In this document: positions 48,395 to 60,779 of the stretch, piece by piece
Layout: each line of letters starts with the position of its first letter
How positions within the stretch are numbered: the stretch's first letter is position 1
NCBI GenBank assembly: GCA_026724425.1
Contig: JAIUCV010000090.1
Coordinates: forward strand, 3,286,001-3,350,000
Direction of reading: 5' to 3'
Origin: Erythrophleum ivorense
Lineage: Eukaryota; Streptophyta; Magnoliopsida; Fabales; Fabaceae
Length of the DNA: 64,000 bases
Translations under genes and position numbers: made by a program
The notes under the pieces: model-generated
The model's input: the letters and a program-made list of their open reading frames with translations, nothing else
What the model was told of the DNA's origin: nothing
The model's database searches: none

Positions 48395-49403
48395 AACTCA
48401 CTTCCTCAACCTGCTGATCAACCTCCCCTTCCGGATCCTGCACATACTCGTCCTCAGAAACAAAATGGACGTGCTTCATTGTGGATTGAGCTTGCAGTAG
48501 CTTATCCAACTTTTCATTCAAGCCCTTCACCTCCTTTTTCAATTTGTCATCAGACTCGACAGAGCTGCGGTTCGTGCGGTCGTACTCCTCGTTGTAATTT
48601 CCATCTGACCTAGCCAAGTTCTCCACAAGCTGCCAGCCTTCCTCAACGTCCTGGCTCAGGAAATCCCCGTTGCTAGCAGTATCCAGCATCTGCCTGTACC
48701 GCGGGAGAACTCCTCTATACATAGTGCTGAGCAGGGATTCGTTACTAAAACCGTGGTGTGGGCACTGACTCGTATAGCACTTGAAACGTTCCCAAGCCTC
48801 AGAAAACGTTTCACCGTTCTTCTGGTGGAAGCTCGAGATGTCGCTACGGAGCTTAGCTGTCCTTCCCGTGGAGAAAAACTTTGCGAGGAACGCCTTCTTG
48901 CAGTCATTCCAGGTTGTGATAGAGTTGTGGGGCAAGTTTTTCTCCCACTGGTGGGCCTTCTCCCCAAGTGATAGAGGGAAGAGGCGCAACTTGATGGCGT
49001 CCTCAGAAACACCGTTAACCCGAGACAGGTTGCAAAGCCGGTCGAACTCGTCGAGGTGGTCTATAGGATCTTCGCAGGGCAGACCATGGAACATCTTATT
49101 TTGCACCAGATTGATCATTCCGAGCTTGATCTCGAAATTGTTATTCTGCACCGGTGGTGGAACAATCCCCTGCCTCTGTGTATGTGCGTTTGGAGCATCA
49201 CCCGCTCCAATGGGTCTAACTGCTGGAGCGTTGCCATTACCCTGAGGGTTGTCCATGGCGTCAACACACTGCTCAGCCTCTGCCTGGTGATTCTGATTTT
49301 CCTCTCTTGCCTGGTCAACAGAAACCCGAGACACTCTGTTCAGTCGGTTGATGTTGTCTAAGTAGCTGATCAAGTTGCCACTGCCCTTTGATCTCGTTTG
49401 CAT
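48063..49403 (-). pseudogene. Athila-like gag, capsid part
   Basis: Starts at an ATG 176 bp from the primer binding site. The capsid homology is about residues 90-260, including FHGLPCEDPIDHLDEFDRLC, the LRLFPLSLGEKAHQW block and the GWQLVENLARSDGNYNE motif, which I recognise as Athila gag. A coiled-coil stretch follows (about 285-310). No CCHC zinc knuckle is visible. Authentic gag ends in this phase near 48295 (after NVANPQDQV); the following Ala/Thr/Ser-rich residues are the wrong frame of the Gln/Pro-rich coding sequence. A single extra base, or a programmed +1 shift, would join it to the protease frame. Confidence 0.9.
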
Positions 49404-49578
49404 ACAACCAACGTACTAACTCGATGGTGTTCGTCGAGTCTGCACGTAGAGTCTGTCGTATTCGGTACCTGTAATGACAAAGACAGAGAGAATAGGCAAA
49501 ATCAGGAACTGTGTAACTCGGAAACGAACTTGATCTTAAGTATCTTGAAATCCTAAATGTAGCAAACAAACACCCAAT

Positions 49579-49592
49579 CGGCAACGGCGCCA
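49579..49592 (-). other. Primer binding site, tRNA-Asp
   Basis: Minus strand reads tggcgccgttgccg, three bases from the 5' LTR. It is complementary to the 3' end of tRNA-Asp, the primer used by Athila-group elements, and supports both the family call and the minus orientation. Confidence 0.9.
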
Positions 49593-49595
49593 AAT

Positions 49596-51032
49596 TGATA
49601 GTAGGATTTTCACTAAACAATTACCCTAACTACACTATCATATCGTTGCAGTGTAAGAAGGAGTCAATCCAAATCGGGTGTGAAGCTATGCAATCAGGAT
49701 GCGATCAAGTCTAAATAAGTCAAGCCAATTTAAATATGAGAATGTAATCTATCAACTTATGAAATGAACAGAGGTAAATGCAAGCTGATAATTATGAACT
49801 GAAATCTAGATTGAACAGAATGCAACTAGATAAAAGATAAAAGATAAAAAGCTTAAGTAAAAAAAAACACAAGATGAGAAACAATTAAGACAAAGGATCC
49901 TGAGGATTGGGTGTCATTGATTAATGAATCTCCATGACTAACACTAGGGTGTTCAACAAAACTCAAGCAGAGCTAGTCCCTCAGCTGCAAACTCGACAAC
50001 TAGCAAATCCACTCTCGTGGCAGGAGCTATCGAGTTAGTATGCTTCCAGACCCACTCTCATGGCGAAATGCACACTAACAAGCATTAAGAGACAGTTTGC
50101 AAATGCTAAAATGCAATCAAGGCAACTAGTATCCTAGGTATGATATGCAAATTTCTTGTAAAAGCTGGTTCAGGCATTTCATCAAACACCTTCTGGGTGC
50201 TGAAATGCCTAATTTCAAATTCCAATTAATCATAGAGGAAAAAGCATTAAGTTCACTAATCAAGAAGGGAAATCAGAAATTCAAAGCTTAAACACCCTGG
50301 GTAATCATGGATTTTCACTAATCTGACCCAAACCTCAAGAACCCTAAATAGACTACTCAGAAATCGCCATACAGAAATCAAACCCAGAAATTGATAAAAC
50401 TTGCATCATTAGAAAGAGGATTGAAAACTAAACAACTTTATTGAAGGAAATAGTTGCAAAATCTCAAAGACAAAGAAGCAATCTGAAAATACAAAATAAG
50501 AACCCTAGAGGCGATTTTCAACTTAGTTAGAGTAAAAAGAAGATGTCTGACACAAATGACATCATTTGGCCTTTTATACTAGGTTTTAGAAAAAAGGTAA
50601 AAATAACACGTGCTGCAGACTCGAGGTGCCAACTTCATGTGATCTGGTCGAGTCTGCGTAAAGGTGCCACCTTTGGCACCAACTCGACCACCGACTCGAT
50701 GTACTCGTCGAGTCCGTGTAAAGGCGCCACCTTTGGCACCAACTCGAGGTGGTTGATCGAGTCCGTAGGTCGAGTTTGCTTCTACTTCTTTCTTGGCCAT
50801 CACTCCATCTCCTTCCTTGAGCTTCACTTCATCCCATTCCTTGGCCAACACTCCATCTGCTCCAAAAGTACCTGAAATGGCAAATAATGCAAGGATTGAT
50901 GCAAATGCTTATGCAAACTATCATCTAAGAGAAGTGGATGCATATGGATGTAAATGGTAGTGGAATGATGTGATAAATGCACGAAAGTGATGGATAAATG
51001 ATGCTAAAACAGGTTGAAATATATGTACATCA
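49596..51032 (-). repeat. 5' LTR of the Athila-like element
   Basis: 1437 bp, same as 43061-44497 as far as I could compare. It is followed by TSD copy gtatg (51033-51037) and the continuing satellite monomer. Confidence 0.95.
50571..50578 (-). promoter_or_regulatory. Putative TATA box in the Athila-like 5' LTR
   Basis: Minus strand reads tataaaag, a strong plant TATA match, with the hairpin repeat block immediately upstream. Transcription would run toward gag. Confidence 0.6.
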
Positions 51033-54000
51033 GTATGTTTCTACATTGTGTGGAGGCATAGAGCTACGATTGGGACTCCTTACTACTTATGTTTCTCTCA
51101 GGATGGTAGCTTTGATGTTCCTCTCAAGGAATGAGAATCATGTCACACATTTTGCTCCTGCTAGTCCCGTGGAGAACCTAATGCATGTTTGGCTAAGTAT
51201 GGGTCCGTCTTGATCATTACATATACTACAAGTATGTTTCTACATTGTGTGGAGGCATAGAGCTACGATTGGGACTCCTTACTACTTATGTTTCTCTCAG
51301 GATGGTAGCTTTGATGTTCCTCTCAAGGAATGAGAATCATGTCACACAAGTTGCTCCTCCTAGTCCCGTGGAGAATCTAATGCATGTTTGGCTAAGTATG
51401 GGTCCGTCTTGATCATTACATACACTACAAGTATGTTTCTATAATTGTGTGGAGGCATAGAGCTACGATTGGGACTCCTTACTACTAATGTTTCTCTCAG
51501 GATGGTAGCTTTGATGTTCCTCAAGGAATGAGAATCATGTCACACATGTTGCTCCTCATAGTCCCGTGGAGAACCTAATGCATGTTTGGCTAAGTATGGG
51601 TCCGTCTTGATCATTACATACACTACAAGTATGTTTCTACATTGTGTGGAGGCATAGAGCTACGATTGGGACTCCTTACTGCTTATGTTTCTCTCAGGAT
51701 GGTAGCTTTGATGTTCCTCTCAAGGAATAACAATCATGTCACACATTTTGCTCCTCCTAGTCCCGTGGAGAACCTAATGCATGTTTGGCTAAGTATGGGT
51801 CCGTCTTGATCATTACATAGATTACAAGTATGTTTCTACATTGTGTGGAGGCATAGAGCTACGATTGGGACTCCTTACTACTTATGTTTCTCTCAGGATG
51901 GTAGCTTTGATGTTCCTCTCAAGGAATGAGAATCATGTCACACATGTTGCTCCTCCTAGTCCCGTGGAGAATCTAATGCATGTTTGGCTAAGTATGGGTC
52001 CGTCTTGATCATTACATACACTACAAGTATGTTTCTACATTGTGTGGAGGCATAGAGCTACGATTGGGACTCCTTACTACTAATGTTTCTCTCAGGATGG
52101 TAGCTTTGATGTTCCTCTCAAGGAATGAGAATCATGTCACACATGTTGCTCCTCATAGTCCCGTGGAGAACCTAATGCATGTTTGGCTAAGTATGAGTCC
52201 GTCTTGATCATTACATAGACTACAAGTATGTTTCTACATTGTGTGGAGGCATAGAGCTACGATTGGGACTCCTTACAGCTTATGTTTCTCTCAGGATGGT
52301 AGCTTTGATGTTCCTCTCAAGGAATGACAATCATGTCACACACATTTTGCTCCTCCTAGTCCTGTGGAGAACCTAATGCATGTTTGGCTAAGTATGGGTC
52401 CGTCTTGATCATTACATAGACTACAAGTATGTTTCTATAATTGTGTGGAGGCATAGAGCTACGATTGGGACTCCTTACTACTAATGTTTCTCTCAGGATG
52501 GTAGCTTTGATGTTCCTCAAGGAATGAGAATCATGTCACACATGTTGCTCCTCATAGTACCGTGGAGAACCTAATGCATGTTTGGCTAAGTATGGGTCCG
52601 TCTTGATCATTACATACACTACAAGTATGTTTCTACATTGTGTGGAGGCATAGAGCTACGATTGGGACTCCTTACTGCTTATGTTTCTCTCAGGATGGTA
52701 GCTTTGATGTTCCTCTCAAGGAATGACAATCATGTCACACATTTTGCTCCTCCTAGTCCCGTGGAGAACCTAATGCATGTTTGGCTAAGTATGGGTCCGT
52801 CTTGATCATTACATAGACTACAAGTATGTTTCTACATTGTGTGGAGGCATAGAGCTACGATTGGGACTCCTTACTACTAATGTTTCTCTCAGGATGGTAG
52901 CTTTGATGTTCTTCTCAAGGAATGAGAATCATGTCACATATGTTGCTCCTCATAGTCCCGTGGAGAACCTAATGCATGTTTGGCTAAGTATGGGTCCGTC
53001 TTGATCATTACATACACTACAAGTATGTTTCTACATTGTGTGGAGGCATAGAGCTACGATTGGGACTCCTTACTGCTTATGTTTCTCTCAGGATGGTAGC
53101 TTTGATGTTCCTCTCAAGGAATGACAATCATGTCACACATTTTGCTCCTCCTAGTCCCGTGGAGAACCTAATGCATGTTTGGCTAAGTATGGGTCCGTCT
53201 TGATCATTACATAGACTACAAGTATGTTTCTACATTGTGTGGAGGCATAGAGCTACGATTGGGACTCCTTACTACTTATGTTTCTCTCAGGATGGTAGCT
53301 TTGATGTTCCTCTCAAGGAATGAGAATCATGTCACACATGTTGCTCCTCCTAGTCCCGTGGAGAATCTAATGCATGTTTGGCTAAGTATGGGTCCGTCTT
53401 GATCATTACATACACTACAAGTATGTTTCTACATTGTGTGGAGGCATAGAGCTACGATTGGGACTCCTTACTACTAATGTTTCTCTCAGGATGGTAGCTT
53501 TGATGTTCCTCTCAAGGAATGAGAATCATGTCACACATGTTGCTCCTCATAGTCCCGTGGAGAACCTAATGCATGTTTGGCTAAGTATGGGTCCGTCTTG
53601 ATCATTACATAGACTACAAGTATGTTTCTACATTGTGTGGAGGCATAGAGCTACGATTGGGACTCCTTACTGCTTATGTTTCTCTCAGGATGGTAGCTTT
53701 GATGTTCCTCTCAAGGAATGACAATCATGTCACACACATTTTGCTCCTCCTAGTCCTGTGGAGAACCTAATGCATGTTTGGCTAAGTATGGGTCCGTCTT
53801 GATCATTACATACACTACAAGTATGTTTCTACATTGTGTGGAGGCATAGAGCTACGATTGGGACTCCATACTACTTATGTTTCTCTCAGGATGGTAGCTT
53901 TGATGTTACTCTCAAGGAATGAGAATCATGTCACACATGTTGCTCCTCCTAGTCCCGTGGAGAATCTAATGCATGTTTGGCTAAGGATGGGTCCGTCTTG

Positions 54001-54728
54001 ATCATTACATACAATACAAGTATGTTTCTACATCGTGTGGAGGCATAGAGCTACGATTCGGACTCCTTACTACTTATGTTTCTCTCAGGATGGTCGCTTT
54101 GATGTTCCTCTCAAGGAATGAGAATCATGTCACACATGTTGCTCCTTATAGTCTCGTGGAGAACCTAATGCATGTTTGGCTAAGTATGGGTCCGTCCTGA
54201 TCATTACATACACTACAAGTATGTTTCTACATTGTGTGGAGGCATAGAGCTACGATTGGGACTCCTTACTACTTATGTTTCTCTCAGAATGGTAGCTTTG
54301 ATGTTCCTCTCAAGGAATGAGAATCATATCACACATGTTGCTCCTCCTAGTCCCGTGGAGAATCTAATGCATGTTTGGCTAAGTATGGGTCCGTCTTGAT
54401 CATTACATACACTACAAGTATGTTTCTACATTGTGTGGAGGCATAGAGCTACGATTGGGACTCCTTACTACTTATGTTTTTCTCAGGATGGTAGCTTTGA
54501 TGTTCCTCTCAAGGAATGAGAATCATGTCACACATGTTGCTCCTCATAGTCCCGTGGAGAACCTAATGCATGTTTGCCTAAGTATGAGTCCGTCTTGATC
54601 ATTACATAGACTACAAGTATGTTTCTACATTGTGTGGAGGCATAGAGCTACGATTGGGACTCCTTACAGCTTATGTTTCTCTCAGGATGGTAGCTTTGAT
54701 GTTCCTCTCAAGGAATGACAATCATGTC

Positions 54729-55525
54729 ACACACATTTTGCTCCTCCTAGTCCTGTGGAGAACCTAATGCATGTTTGGCTAAGTATGGGTCCGTCTTGAT
54801 CATTACATAGACTACAAGTATGTTTCTATAATTGTGTGGAGGCATAGAGCTACGATTGGGACTCCTTACTACTAATGTTTCTCTCAGGATGGTAGCTTTG
54901 ATGTTCCTCAAGGAATGAGAATCATGTCACACATGTTGCTCCTCATAGTACCGTGGAGAACCTAATGCATGTTTGGCTAAGTATGGGTCCGTCTTGATCA
55001 TTACATACACTACAAGTATGTTTCTACATTGTGTGGAGGCATAGAGCTACGATTGGGACTCCTTACTGCTTATGTTTCTCTCAGGATGGTAGCTTTGATG
55101 TTCCTCTCAAGGAATGACAATCATGTCACACATTTTGCTCCTCCTAGTCCCGTGGAGAACCTAATGCATGTTTGGCTAAGTATGGGTCCGTCTTGATCAT
55201 TACATAGACTACAAGTATGTTTCTACATTGTGTGGAGGCATAGAGATACGATTGGGACTCCTTACTACTTATGTTTCTCTCAGGATGGTAGCTTTGATGT
55301 TCCTCTCAAGGAATGAGAATCATGTCACACATGTTGCTCCTCCTAGTCCCGTGGAGAACCTAATGCATGTTTGGCTAAGTATGGGTCCGTCTTGATCATT
55401 ACATACACTACAAGTATGTTTCTACATTGTGTGGAGGCATAGAGCTACGATTGGGACTCCTTACTGCTTATGTTTCTCTCAGGATGGTAGCTTTGATGTT
55501 CCTCTCAAGGAATGACAATCATGTC
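54729..55525. repeat. 4-monomer tandem duplication, copy 1 (797 bp)
   Basis: The markers acacacatttt (54729 and 55526), catagtaccg (near 54944 and 55741) and gagatacg (55243 and 56040) recur 797 bp apart. The second 5178-bp copy has this segment only once, so the 4-mer duplicated in copy 1 after the 5178-bp event, or was lost from copy 2. Confidence 0.82.
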
Positions 55526-56322
55526 ACACACATTTTGCTCCTCCTAGTCCTGTGGAGAACCTAATGCATGTTTGGCTAAGTATGGGTCCGTCTTGATCAT
55601 TACATAGACTACAAGTATGTTTCTATAATTGTGTGGAGGCATAGAGCTACGATTGGGACTCCTTACTACTAATGTTTCTCTCAGGATGGTAGCTTTGATG
55701 TTCCTCAAGGAATGAGAATCATGTCACACATGTTGCTCCTCATAGTACCGTGGAGAACCTAATGCATGTTTGGCTAAGTATGGGTCCGTCTTGATCATTA
55801 CATACACTACAAGTATGTTTCTACATTGTGTGGAGGCATAGAGCTACGATTGGGACTCCTTACTGCTTATGTTTCTCTCAGGATGGTAGCTTTGATGTTC
55901 CTCTCAAGGAATGACAATCATGTCACACATTTTGCTCCTCCTAGTCCCGTGGAGAACCTAATGCATGTTTGGCTAAGTATGGGTCCGTCTTGATCATTAC
56001 ATAGACTACAAGTATGTTTCTACATTGTGTGGAGGCATAGAGATACGATTGGGACTCCTTACTACTTATGTTTCTCTCAGGATGGTAGCTTTGATGTTCC
56101 TCTCAAGGAATGAGAATCATGTCACACATGTTGCTCCTCCTAGTCCCGTGGAGAACCTAATGCATGTTTGGCTAAGTATGGGTCCGTCTTGATCATTACA
56201 TACACTACAAGTATGTTTCTACATTGTGTGGAGGCATAGAGCTACGATTGGGACTCCTTACTGCTTATGTTTCTCTCAGGATGGTAGCTTTGATGTTCCT
56301 CTCAAGGAATGACAATCATGTC
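55526..56322. repeat. 4-monomer tandem duplication, copy 2 (797 bp)
   Basis: Second copy of 54729-55525, with the same series of variants in the same order. Confidence 0.8.
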
Positions 56323-56398
56323 ACACATTTTGCTCCTCCTAGTCCCGTGGAGAACCTAATGCATGTTTGGCTAAGTATGGGTCCGTCTTGATCATTAC

Positions 56399-59300
56399 AT
56401 ATACTACAAGTATGTTTCTACATTGTGTGGAGGCATAGAGCTACGATTGGGACTCCTTACTACTTATGTTTCTCTCAGGATGGTAGCTTTGATGTTCCTC
56501 TCAAGGAATGAGAATCATGTCACACAAGTTGCTCCTCCTAGTCCCGTGGAGAATCTAATGCATGTTTGGCTAAGTATGGGTCCGTCTTGATCATTACATA
56601 CACTACAAGTATGTTTCTATAATTGTGTGGAGGCATAGAGCTACGATTGGGACTCCTTACTACTAATGTTTCTCTCAGGATGGTAGCTTTGATGTTCCTC
56701 AAGGAATGAGAATCATGTCACACATGTTGCTCCTCATAGTCCCGTGGAGAACCTAATGCATGTTTGGCTAAGTATGGGTCCGTCTTGATCATTACATACA
56801 CTACAAGTATGTTTCTACATTGTGTGGAGGCATAGAGCTACGATTGGGACTCCTTACTGCTTATGTTTCTCTCAGGATGGTAGCTTTGATGTTCCTCTCA
56901 AGGAATAACAATCATGTCACACATTTTGCTCCTCCTAGTCCCGTGGAGAACCTAATGCATGTTTGGCTAAGTATGGGTCCGTCTTGATCATTACATAGAT
57001 TACAAGTATGTTTCTACATTGTGTGGAGGCATAGAGCTACGATTGGGACTCCTTACTACTTATGTTTCTCTCAGGATGGTAGCTTTGATGTTCCTCTCAA
57101 GGAATGAGAATCATGTCACACATGTTGCTCCTCCTAGTCCCGTGGAGAATCTAATGCATGTTTGGCTAAGTATGGGTCCGTCTTGATCATTACATACACT
57201 ACAAGTATGTTTCTACATTGTGTGGAGGCATAGAGCTACGATTGGGACTCCTTACTACTAATGTTTCTCTCAGGATGGTAGCTTTGATGTTCCTCTCAAG
57301 GAATGAGAATCATGTCACACATGTTGCTCCTCATAGTCCCGTGGAGAACCTAATGCATGTTTGGCTAAGTATGAGTCCGTCTTGATCATTACATAGACTA
57401 CAAGTATGTTTCTACATTGTGTGGAGGCATAGAGCTACGATTGGGACTCCTTACAGCTTATGTTTCTCTCAGGATGGTAGCTTTGATGTTCCTCTCAAGG
57501 AATGACAATCATGTCACACACATTTTGCTCCTCCTAGTCCTGTGGAGAACCTAATGCATGTTTGGCTAAGTATGGGTCCGTCTTGATCATTACATAGACT
57601 ACAAGTATGTTTCTATAATTGTGTGGAGGCATAGAGCTACGATTGGGACTCCTTACTACTAATGTTTCTCTCAGGATGGTAGCTTTGATGTTCCTCAAGG
57701 AATGAGAATCATGTCACACATGTTGCTCCTCATAGTACCGTGGAGAACCTAATGCATGTTTGGCTAAGTATGGGTCCGTCTTGATCATTACATACACTAC
57801 AAGTATGTTTCTACATTGTGTGGAGGCATAGAGCTACGATTGGGACTCCTTACTGCTTATGTTTCTCTCAGGATGGTAGCTTTGATGTTCCTCTCAAGGA
57901 ATGACAATCATGTCACACATTTTGCTCCTCCTAGTCCCGTGGAGAACCTAATGCATGTTTGGCTAAGTATGGGTCCGTCTTGATCATTACATAGACTACA
58001 AGTATGTTTCTACATTGTGTGGAGGCATAGAGCTACGATTGGGACTCCTTACTACTAATGTTTCTCTCAGGATGGTAGCTTTGATGTTCTTCTCAAGGAA
58101 TGAGAATCATGTCACATATGTTGCTCCTCATAGTCCCGTGGAGAACCTAATGCATGTTTGGCTAAGTATGGGTCCGTCTTGATCATTACATACACTACAA
58201 GTATGTTTCTACATTGTGTGGAGGCATAGAGCTACGATTGGGACTCCTTACTGCTTATGTTTCTCTCAGGATGGTAGCTTTGATGTTCCTCTCAAGGAAT
58301 GACAATCATGTCACACATTTTGCTCCTCCTAGTCCCGTGGAGAACCTAATGCATGTTTGGCTAAGTATGGGTCCGTCTTGATCATTACATAGACTACAAG
58401 TATGTTTCTACATTGTGTGGAGGCATAGAGCTACGATTGGGACTCCTTACTACTTATGTTTCTCTCAGGATGGTAGCTTTGATGTTCCTCTCAAGGAATG
58501 AGAATCATGTCACACATGTTGCTCCTCCTAGTCCCGTGGAGAATCTAATGCATGTTTGGCTAAGTATGGGTCCGTCTTGATCATTACATACACTACAAGT
58601 ATGTTTCTACATTGTGTGGAGGCATAGAGCTACGATTGGGACTCCTTACTACTAATGTTTCTCTCAGGATGGTAGCTTTGATGTTCCTCTCAAGGAATGA
58701 GAATCATGTCACACATGTTGCTCCTCATAGTCCCGTGGAGAACCTAATGCATGTTTGGCTAAGTATGGGTCCGTCTTGATCATTACATAGACTACAAGTA
58801 TGTTTCTACATTGTGTGGAGGCATAGAGCTACGATTGGGACTCCTTACTGCTTATGTTTCTCTCAGGATGGTAGCTTTGATGTTCCTCTCAAGGAATGAC
58901 AATCATGTCACACACATTTTGCTCCTCCTAGTCCTGTGGAGAACCTAATGCATGTTTGGCTAAGTATGGGTCCGTCTTGATCATTACATACACTACAAGT
59001 ATGTTTCTACATTGTGTGGAGGCATAGAGCTACGATTGGGACTCCATACTACTTATGTTTCTCTCAGGATGGTAGCTTTGATGTTACTCTCAAGGAATGA
59101 GAATCATGTCACACATGTTGCTCCTCCTAGTCCCGTGGAGAATCTAATGCATGTTTGGCTAAGGATGGGTCCGTCTTGATCATTACATACAATACAAGTA
59201 TGTTTCTACATCGTGTGGAGGCATAGAGCTACGATTCGGACTCCTTACTACTTATGTTTCTCTCAGGATGGTCGCTTTGATGTTCCTCTCAAGGAATGAG

Positions 59301-60779
59301 AATCATGTCACACATGTTGCTCCTTATAGTCTCGTGGAGAACCTAATGCATGTTTGGCTAAGTATGGGTCCGTCCTGATCATTACATACACTACAAGTAT
59401 GTTTCTACATTGTGTGGAGGCATAGAGCTACGATTGGGACTCCTTACTACTTATGTTTCTCTCAGAATGGTAGCTTTGATGTTCCTCTCAAGGAATGAGA
59501 ATCATATCACACATGTTGCTCCTCCTAGTCCCGTGGAGAATCTAATGCATGTTTGGCTAAGTATGGGTCCGTCTTGATCATTACATACACTACAAGTATG
59601 TTTCTACATTGTGTGGAGGCATAGAGCTACGATTGGGACTCCTTACTACTTATGTTTTTCTCAGGATGGTAGCTTTGATGTTCCTCTCAAGGAATGAGAA
59701 TCATGTCACACATGTTGCTCCTCATAGTCCCGTGGAGAACCTAATGCATGTTTGCCTAAGTATGAGTCCGTCTTGATCATTACATAGACTACAAGTATGT
59801 TTCTACATTGTGTGGAGGCATAGAGCTACGATTGGGACTCCTTACAGCTTATGTTTCTCTCAGGATGGTAGCTTTGATGTTCCTCTCAAGGAATGACAAT
59901 CATGTCACACACATTTTGCTCCTCCTAGTCCTGTGGAGAACCTAATGCATGTTTGGCTAAGTATGGGTCCGTCTTGATCATTACATAGACTACAAGTATG
60001 TTTCTATAATTGTGTGGAGGCATAGAGCTACGATTGGGACTCCTTACTACTAATGTTTCTCTCAGGATGGTAGCTTTGATGTTCCTCAAGGAATGAGAAT
60101 CATGTCACACATGTTGCTCCTCATAGTACCGTGGAGAACCTAATGCATGTTTGGCTAAGTATGGGTCCGTCTTGATCATTACATACACTACAAGTATGTT
60201 TCTACATTGTGTGGAGGCATAGAGCTACGATTGGGACTCCTTACTGCTTATGTTTCTCTCAGGATGGTAGCTTTGATGTTCCTCTCAAGGAATGACAATC
60301 ATGTCACACATTTTGCTCCTCCTAGTCCCGTGGAGAACCTAATGCATGTTTGGCTAAGTATGGGTCCGTCTTGATCATTACATAGACTACAAGTATGTTT
60401 CTACATTGTGTGGAGGCATAGAGATACGATTGGGACTCCTTACTACTTATGTTTCTCTCAGGATGGTAGCTTTGATGTTCCTCTCAAGGAATGAGAATCA
60501 TGTCACACATGTTGCTCCTCCTAGTCCCGTGGAGAACCTAATGCATGTTTGGCTAAGTATGGGTCCGTCTTGATCATTACATACACTACAAGTATGTTTC
60601 TACATTGTGTGGAGGCATAGAGCTACGATTGGGACTCCTTACTGCTTATGTTTCTCTCAGGATGGTAGCTTTGATGTTCCTCTCAAGGAATGACAATCAT
60701 GTCACACATTTTGCTCCTCCTAGTCCCGTGGAGAACCTAATGCATGTTTGGCTAAGTATGGGTCCGTCTTGATCATTAC
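56399..60779. repeat. 26-monomer duplication, copy 2, lacking one 4-mer
   Basis: Follows copy 1 marker for marker at +5178 up to about 60.4 kb and is 797 bp shorter because the 4-monomer segment is single. From about 60780 the sequence switches to a repeat of the block starting near 57991, at an offset of 2789 bp (14 monomers; gttcttctc 58086 and 60875, gttactctc 59082 and 61871). Confidence 0.8.

Larger units (their letters stand above)
43061..51032 (-). mobile_element. Non-autonomous Athila-like Ty3/gypsy element (gag-protease only)
   Basis: 7972 bp on the minus strand, with LTRs of 1437 bp at 43061-44497 (3') and 49596-51032 (5') that look identical. TSD gtatg at 43056-43060 and 51033-51037. 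The primer site matches tRNA-Asp, as in Athila and Tat elements. The internal 5.1 kb has an Athila-type gag, an aspartic protease and a short unassigned tail, then about 2 kb of non-coding DNA. No RT, RNase H, integrase or env-like region is recognisable in any frame. The element must therefore have used enzymes from another copy. It is the youngest insertion of the three by LTR identity. Confidence 0.93.
51221..56398. repeat. 26-monomer duplication, copy 1 (5178 bp)
   Basis: Markers atatactac (51221 and 56399), ggaataacaatc (51723 and 56901), tatgagtcc (52192 and 57370), gttcttctc (52908 and 58086) and gttactctc (53904 and 59082) are all 5178 bp apart. Start point is arbitrary within the period. 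Confidence 0.85.

Noticed and set aside
48297..49361. Plus-strand ORFs over the Athila-like gag region
   Set aside because: They are antisense shadows of gag with no recognisable domain; the minus-strand reading has clear Athila gag similarity.
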